NCBI GenBank assembly: GCA_964247055.1
Contig: OZ176053.1
Coordinates: forward strand, 14,133,899 to 14,197,898
Reading direction: 5' to 3'
Length of the DNA stretch: 64,000 nucleotides
DNA from: Paragordius varius
Taxonomy: Eukaryota; Nematomorpha
Notes under the pieces: generated by a model
Told to the model about the DNA's origin: nothing
What the model saw: only the letters and a program-made list of their open reading frames with translations
Databases searched by the model: none
Shown: positions 58,260 through 64,000 of the stretch, one piece after another
Layout: every line of letters starts with the position of its first letter
How positions within the stretch are numbered: position 1 is the first letter of the stretch
Position numbers and translations under genes: made by a program

Positions 58260-59566
58260 CACGCATCAAATTTTAGCGGCAATTAAACAATCTATAGCTT
58301 AATACAATTACAAACTATGATGTTATAAAAAATATAAATAACAAAATTATAACATAAAAAACGCATAAGACAAAATAAGTAAACATCGGTAGAGACAAAT
58401 ATATAAACACATATATAGCCTAATGCATAATGACCACGTATAATAAACTATGAAAATCACATTCCTTTATCTTTAACATGTTATAAAGCTGCGTACGTAC
58501 TGTTTAAAACAATGACGAGAAATAAACGTTTTAAAATGTTGTAAAAAACCTGGTAAAACATTCATGTTTCTAATGCAAAATATCGATTGTGCAAACAAAG
58601 TCAACAGACAAAAAACGCATTAGAAATATAACGTAAGCATCAGGATACTATTTTAAAATATCATAATTATTTAGATGAGCTAAGATTCTTACTAGAATAT
58701 GATATTAATTATTTAAAAAGCCTGTACCATTAAACACAGAAAAATATATATTTTTATACTTTTGATAGAAACAGTTAATCATGCATCAATTAAGCGGAAA
58801 ATATAAAAACACATATATAGTGTAATGCATAATACCCCAAACAGTTAAACTAAAAAAATCACATAATTGTCAACAAAAATAGAATAATTATCTTTTGTAT
58901 TTAACATGTTATCCAGCTGCGAAAGTTCCAATTAAAACTATGATCAAAAAATAAAAATTGCTTTAAAATGTAAAAAAACATTAATGGTCCAATTTAAATA
59001 TCGATGTTGCAAAAAAAATCAACACACAAATAACGCAGAAGATAAAATAAAAACATTAATTCACTGATATATCGAAATTAGGGGCGGCAAGATTCATACT
59101 AGCTTAATACCCCAATCACATAATTGTCAACAAAAATAGAATAATTATCTTTCGTATTTATGATGCCAGCTGCCAAACTTATAACCCAAAAGGTAAAACA
59201 AGTAAACATGAATGCACTGATATATCAAAATATTATTTATATGCGGCAAGATTCATACTAGATTATTATAATTATTAATAAATAGCCTGTATAATAAAAC
59301 ACAGAAAAAAAAATATATTTTTATAATTTTGATACTATTAAAAAAAATAATCATACTCACATCTATAGCGTACATATTGGATCAAAATACCAAACTATGA
59401 AAACATGATTATAAAAAAATTATAATAGTTTTTATCTCTAACATGTTATCGGCTGCAAAAGTACCGTTTTAAACGATAACGAGAAAAGTATGATTAGTTT
59501 ATGTACTAAAAAACATAGTAAAACATTGATGGCCCTAATAAAAAATATCAATATTGCTAACAATTT
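58260..59566 (+). repeat. Diverged tandem family of 250-440 bp subtelomeric repeats
   Basis: At least four degenerate copies follow each other, each with parts of the same order: a CATA..TAGCGTAATGCATAAT-like start, AACATGTTATC..GCTGC (about 58475, 58912 and 59439; degraded near 59160), a TAAAACATTxATGG-like stretch, AATATCGAT.TTGC, ACACACAAATAA.GC, and AAGATTCATACTAG. Approximate copies are 58410-58766, 58767-59105, 59106-59365 and 59366 onward. The last one continues into the right inverted-repeat arm, so the arm is one member of this family. The copies differ by large indels. No open frame is present. Confidence 0.7.
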
Positions 59567-60280
59567 AAACACACAAATAAAGCGTAAGTTAAAATAACTA
59601 AACAAACATTATATTGATATTTGTAAAAATCATAATTATTAAGGAGTGCTAAGATTTATACTAGGTTATCATATTAATTATTACAATAAAACACATAAAA
59701 AAGCATATTTTCAGTTTTTAGATACCATTAAATAATAATTGAAAACTCGTATTAAAAACATTTATTAAAAAGCTTAAACAATTGTATAGTTGGAAATATG
59801 TGTTTATATTAATTTGGGTGTGTAATTGTTAATTTTGTGATCCCTACATAATGGTGTGATTAAAAGTGAATTCCGGTGGAAATGTTTAAATATGTTTTTT
59901 AATATCTTCTAAAAACACACAAATAAAGCGTAAGTTAAAATAACTAAACAAACATTATATTGATATTTGTAAAAATCATAATTATTAAGGAGTGCTAAGA
60001 TTTATACTAGGTTATCATATTAATTATTACAAAAAACACATAAAAAAGCATATTTTCAGTTTTTAGATACCATTAAATAATAATTGAAAACTCGTATTAA
60101 AAACATTTATTAAAAAGCTTAAACAATTGTATAGTTGGAAATATGTGTTTATATTAATTTGGGTGTGTAATTGTTAATTTTGTGATCCCTACATAATGGT
60201 GTGATTAAAAGTGAATTCCGGTGGAAATGTTTAAATATGTTTTTTAATATCTTCTAACGATTTTAACGAACTGGCGACTG
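59370..60280 (-). repeat. Right inverted-repeat arm (flank segment)
   Basis: On the minus strand this region matches the two left-arm segments 53954-54317 and 55166-55420 in the same order, joined directly without the Penelope-like fragment. It contains the reverse complements of the landmarks listed for those segments, such as AACATGTTATCGGCTGC, AACGATAACGAGAAA and GGAGTGCTAAGATTTATAC. The outer portion is present twice because of a local tandem duplication. It runs directly into the right minisatellite through GGCGACTGCTAGGAAGAG, which corresponds to CTCTTCCTAGTCGCC at the left array edge. Confidence 0.88.
59567..60255 (+). repeat. Recent 345/346-bp tandem duplication in the right arm
   Basis: The block beginning ACACACAAATAAAGCG near 59567 and ending AATATCTTCT at 59910 is repeated at about 59913-60255. 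By eye the only difference is ACAATAAAACAC in the first copy against ACAAAAAACAC in the second. The near-identity contrasts with the roughly 90% match to the left arm, so the duplication arose long after the arms separated. The left arm has a single copy. Confidence 0.93.
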
Positions 60281-60647
60281 CTAGGAAGAGACTGACGACA
60301 CATAGAATTCAAAATGACTGACGACGGATAGGGGAATGCCGAAAAATCACTGACGACGGATAGGATGATTGCTGAAAAATGACTGACGACGGATAAGAGG
60401 AATGCTTAAAACAAACTGACGACGGATAAGAACAGACTGACGACAGATAGGATGATTGTTGAAAAATGACTGACGACGGATTGGGAGAATGCAGGAAAAC
60501 CAACTGACGACGGATAGAAAAGGACGGACAAAAACAGACTGACGACGGATAGGGGGATGGCAAACCAACTGACGACGGCTAGAAAGTGACGGACAACGGA
60601 TAGAATGATTGCTGAAAAAATATGCTGAAAACGAACTGACGACGCCG
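60281..60647 (-). repeat. Right minisatellite, about 12 inverted units, abutting the telomere
   Basis: On the minus strand the core CTATCCGTCGTCAGT recurs about every 25-37 bp with the same linker vocabulary as the left array (CATTTTTCAACAATCATC, CATTTTTCGGCATTCC, TTGGTTTTCTGCAT-like and CTGTTTTTGTCCG-like). Unit order is less regular and several units are shortened. The two small open frames on the minus strand here are repeat artefacts. The last unit reads ACTGACGACGCCG and passes directly into TTAGGG, so this is the telomere-adjacent sequence of the chromosome. Confidence 0.93.
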
Positions 60648-63600
60648 TTAGGGTTAGGGTTAGGGTTAGGGTTAGGGTTAGGGTTAGGGTTAGGGTTAGG
60701 GTTAGGGTTAGGGTTAGGGTTAGGGTTAGGGTTAGGGTTAGGGTTAGGGTTAGGGTTAGGGTTAGGGTTAGGGTTAGGGTTAGGGTTAGGGTTAGGGTTA
60801 GGGTTAGGGTTAGGGTTAGGGTTAGGGTTAGGGTTAGGGTTAGGGTTAGGGTTAGGGTTAGGGTTAGGGTTAGGGTTAGGGTTAGGGTTAGGGTTAGGGT
60901 TAGGGTTAAGGTTAGGGTTAGGGTTAGGGTTAGGGTTAGGGTTAGGGTTAGGGTTAGGGTTAGGGTTAGGGTTAGGGTTAGGGTTAGGGTTAGGGTTAGG
61001 GTTAGGGTTAGGGTTAGGGTTAGGGTTAGGGTTAGGGTTAGGGTTAGGGTTAGGGTTAGGGTTAGGGTTAGGGTTAGGGTTAGGGTTAGGGTTAGGGTTA
61101 GGGTTAGGGTTAGGGTTAGGGTTAGGGTTAGGGTTAGGGTTAGGGTTAGGGTTAGGGTTAGGGTTAGGGTTAGGGTTAGGGTTAGGGTTAGGGTTAGGGT
61201 TAGGGTTAGGGTTAGGGTTAGGGTTAGGGTTAGGGTTAGGGTTAGGGTTAGGGTTAGGGTTAGGGTTAGGGTTAGGGTTAGGGTTAGGGTTAGGGTTAGG
61301 GTTAGGGTTAGGGTTAGGGTTAGGGTTAGGGTTAGGGTTAGGGTTAGGGTTAGGGTTAGGGTTAGGGTTAGGGTTAGGGTTAGGGTTAGGGTTAGGGTTA
61401 GGGTTAGGGTTAGGGTTAGGGTTAGGGTTAGGGTTAGGGTTAGGGTTAGGGTTAGGGTTAGGGTTAGGGTTAGGGTTAGGGTTAGGGTTAGGGTTAGGGT
61501 TAGGGTTAGGGTTAGGGTTAGGGTTAGGGTTAGGGTTAGGGTTAGGGTTAGGGTTAGGGTTAGGGTTAGGGTTAGGGTTAGGGTTAGGGTTAGGGTTAGG
61601 GTTAGGGTTAGGGTTAGGGTTAGGGTTAGGGTTAGGGTTAGGGTTAGGGTTAGGGTTAGGGTTAGGGTTAGGGTTAGGGTTAGGGTTAGGGTTAGGGTTA
61701 GGGTTAGGGTTAGGGTTAGGGTTAGGGTTAGGGTTAGGGTTAGGGTTAGGGTTAGGGTTAGGGTTAGGGTTAGGGTTAGGGTTAGGGTTAGGGTTAGGGT
61801 TAGGGTTAGGGTTAGGGTTAGGGTTAGGGTTAGGGTTAGGGTTAGGGTTAGGGTTAGGGTTAGGGTTAGGGTTAGGGTTAGGGTTAGGGTTAGGGTTAGG
61901 GTTAGGGTTAGGGTTAGGGTTAGGGTTAGGGTTAGGGTTAGGGTTAGGGTTAGGGTTAGGGTTAGGGTTAGGGTTAGGGTTAGGGTTAGGGTTAGGGTTA
62001 GGGTTAGGGTTAGGGTTAGGGTTAGGGTTAGGGTTAGGGTTAGGGTTAGGGTTAGGGTTAGGGTTAGGGTTAGGGTTAGGGTTAGGGTTAGGGTTAGGGT
62101 TAGGGTTAGGGTTAGGGTTAGGGTTAGGGTTAGGGTTAGGGTTAGGGTTAGGGTTAGGGTTAGGGTTAGGGTTAGGGTTAGGGTTAGGGTTAGGGTTAGG
62201 GTTAGGGTTAGGGTTAGGGTTAGGGTTAGGGTTAGGGTTAGGGTTAGGGTTAGGGTTAGGGTTAGGGTTAGGGTTAGGGTTAGGGTTAGGGTTAGGGTTA
62301 GGGTTAGGGTTAGGGTTAGGGTTAGGGTTAGGGTTAGGGTTAGGGTTAGGGTTAGGGTTAGGGTTAGGGTTAGGGTTAGGGTTAGGGTTAGGGTTAGGGT
62401 TAGGGTTAGGGTTAGGGTTAGGGTTAGGGTTAGGGTTAGGGTTAGGGTTAGGGTTAGGGTTAGGGTTAGGGTTAGGGTTAGGGTTAGGGTTAGGGTTAGG
62501 GTTAGGGTTAGGGTTAGGGTTAGGGTTAGGGTTAGGGTTAGGGTTAGGGTTAGGGTTAGGGTTAGGGTTAGGGTTAGGGTTAGGGTTAGGGTTAGGGTTA
62601 GGGTTAGGGTTAGGGTTAGGGTTAGGGTTAGGGTTAGGGTTAGGGTTAGGGTTAGGGTTAGGGTTAGGGTTAGGGTTAGGGTTAGGGTTAGGGTTAGGGT
62701 TAGGGTTAGGGTTAGGGTTAGGGTTAGGGTTAGGGTTAGGGTTAGGGTTAGGGTTAGGGTTAGGGTTAGGGTTAGGGTTAGGGTTAGGGTTAGGGTTAGG
62801 GTTAGGGTTAGGGTTAGGGTTAGGGTTAGGGTTAGGGTTAGGGTTAGGGTTAGGGTTAGGGTTAGGGTTAGGGTTAGGGTTAGGGTTAGGGTTAGGGTTA
62901 GGGTTAGGGTTAGGGTTAGGGTTAGGGTTAGGGTTAGGGTTAGGGTTAGGGTTAGGGTTAGGGTTAGGGTTAGGGTTAGGGTTAGGGTTAGGGTTAGGGT
63001 TAGGGTTAGGGTTAGGGTTAGGGTTAGGGTTAGGGTTAGGGTTAGGGTTAGGGTTAGGGTTAGGGTTAGGGTTAGGGTTAGGGTTAGGGTTAGGGTTAGG
63101 GTTAGGGTTAGGGTTAGGGTTAGGGTTAGGGTTAGGGTTAGGGTTAGGGTTAGGGTTAGGGTTAGGGTTAGGGTTAGGGTTAGGGTTAGGGTTAGGGTTA
63201 GGGTTAGGGTTAGGGTTAGGGTTAGGGTTAGGGTTAGGGTTAGGGTTAGGGTTAGGGTTAGGGTTAGGGTTAGGGTTAGGGTTAGGGTTAGGGTTAGGGT
63301 TAGGGTTAGGGTTAGGGTTAGGGTTAGGGTTAGGGTTAGGGTTAGGGTTAGGGTTAGGGTTAGGGTTAGGGTTAGGGTTAGGGTTAGGGTTAGGGTTAGG
63401 GTTAGGGTTAGGGTTAGGGTTAGGGTTAGGGTTAGGGTTAGGGTTAGGGTTAGGGTTAGGGTTAGGGTTAGGGTTAGGGTTAGGGTTAGGGTTAGGGTTA
63501 GGGTTAGGGTTAGGGTTAGGGTTAGGGTTAGGGTTAGGGTTAGGGTTAGGGTTAGGGTTAGGGTTAGGGTTAGGGTTAGGGTTAGGGTTAGGGTTAGGGT

Positions 63601-64000
63601 TAGGGTTAGGGTTAGGGTTAGGGTTAGGGTTAGGGTTAGGGTTAGGGTTAGGGTTAGGGTTAGGGTTAGGGTTAGGGTTAGGGTTAGGGTTAGGGTTAGG
63701 GTTAGGGTTAGGGTTAGGGTTAGGGTTAGGGTTAGGGTTAGGGTTAGGGTTAGGGTTAGGGTTAGGGTTAGGGTTAGGGTTAGGGTTAGGGTTAGGGTTA
63801 GGGTTAGGGTTAGGGTTAGGGTTAGGGTTAGGGTTAGGGTTAGGGTTAGGGTTAGGGTTAGGGTTAGGGTTAGGGTTAGGGTTAGGGTTAGGGTTAGGGT
63901 TAGGGTTAGGGTTAGGGTTAGGGTTAGGGTTAGGGTTAGGGTTAGGGTTAGGGTTAGGGTTAGGGTTAGGGTTAGGGTTAGGGTTAGGGTTAGGGTTAGG
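60648..64000 (+). repeat. Telomere, (TTAGGG)n, about 559 repeats to the window end
   Basis: Uninterrupted TTAGGG hexamers run from 60648 to the last base, with the G-rich strand 5'->3' toward the right, the expected orientation for a right chromosome end. I see one variant hexamer in 3353 bp. The array begins abruptly, without the band of degenerate hexamers often found on the centromere side of telomeres. The true length is not known from the window because it ends inside the array. Confidence 0.99.
60906..60911 (+). repeat. Single variant telomere hexamer TTAAGG
   Basis: The only departure from TTAGGG that I can find: TTAAGG, 43 repeats in from the start of the array. It could be a real proximal variant or a sequencing error. 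Confidence 0.8.

Noticed and set aside
54000-60300. tRNA, snRNA or other RNA genes in the non-satellite region
   Set aside because: I looked for tRNA A and B boxes with a foldable cloverleaf and for common small RNA motifs and saw none that hold up in this AT-rich sequence.
60309-60568. Two overlapping open frames (73 and 84 codons) on the minus strand
   Set aside because: Same artefact in the inverted copy of the minisatellite.
52913-60647. Intact DNA transposon, LTR element or capsid-bearing virus-like element
   Set aside because: No transposase, integrase, polymerase or capsid reading frame is visible between the inverted arms, and no long terminal direct repeats are present. Only the truncated Penelope-like fragment can be assigned.

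Overview
This window is the right-hand end of a eukaryotic chromosome. The last 3.35 kb is an uninterrupted (TTAGGG)n telomere with its G-rich strand running 5'->3' to the window edge. The rest is subtelomeric repeat DNA with no credible intact protein gene. TTAGGG telomeres, very AT-rich DNA, a nucleosome-length satellite and a decayed Penelope-like retroelement with a GIY-YIG domain point to an animal with an AT-rich genome. An animal is more likely than an arthropod (usually TTAGG) or a nematode (usually TTAGGC) in particular, but the sequence alone does not identify the species.

Layout from centromere side to telomere: (1) 1-52912, a head-to-tail satellite of about 306 monomers of 172-173 bp. 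Higher-order periods change along the array: about 6 monomers near the start, 9 monomers at 5-12 kb, 15 monomers at 14-25 kb, and a 40-41-monomer (6.9-7.1 kb) duplication at 33.6-47.4 kb. (2) 52913-53953, a minisatellite with a basic period of about 33 bp and core CTATCCGTCGTCAGT. (3) 53954-55420, flank DNA belonging to an inverted-repeat arm, split by a roughly 0.85 kb fragment of a Penelope-like element. (4) 55421-58250, a very AT-rich, apparently gene-free core. (5) 58251-60280, diverged copies of a roughly 250-440 bp subtelomeric repeat, ending in the second inverted-repeat arm, which carries a fresh 345/346-bp tandem duplication. (6) 60281-60647, a shorter, inverted copy of the same minisatellite. 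(7) 60648-64000, the telomere.

The main architectural point is that the 7.7 kb between satellite and telomere (52913-60647) is bounded by long inverted repeats. Both outer ends are made of the same minisatellite, and both continue into the same flank sequence. This resembles either a foldback-type element or two chromosome-end segments joined in opposite orientation. The left arm alone carries the Penelope-like insertion; the right arm alone carries the recent tandem duplication and touches the telomere. No genes work together here: the parts are structural (telomere, subtelomere, satellite heterochromatin) and show copy-number turnover by unequal exchange.
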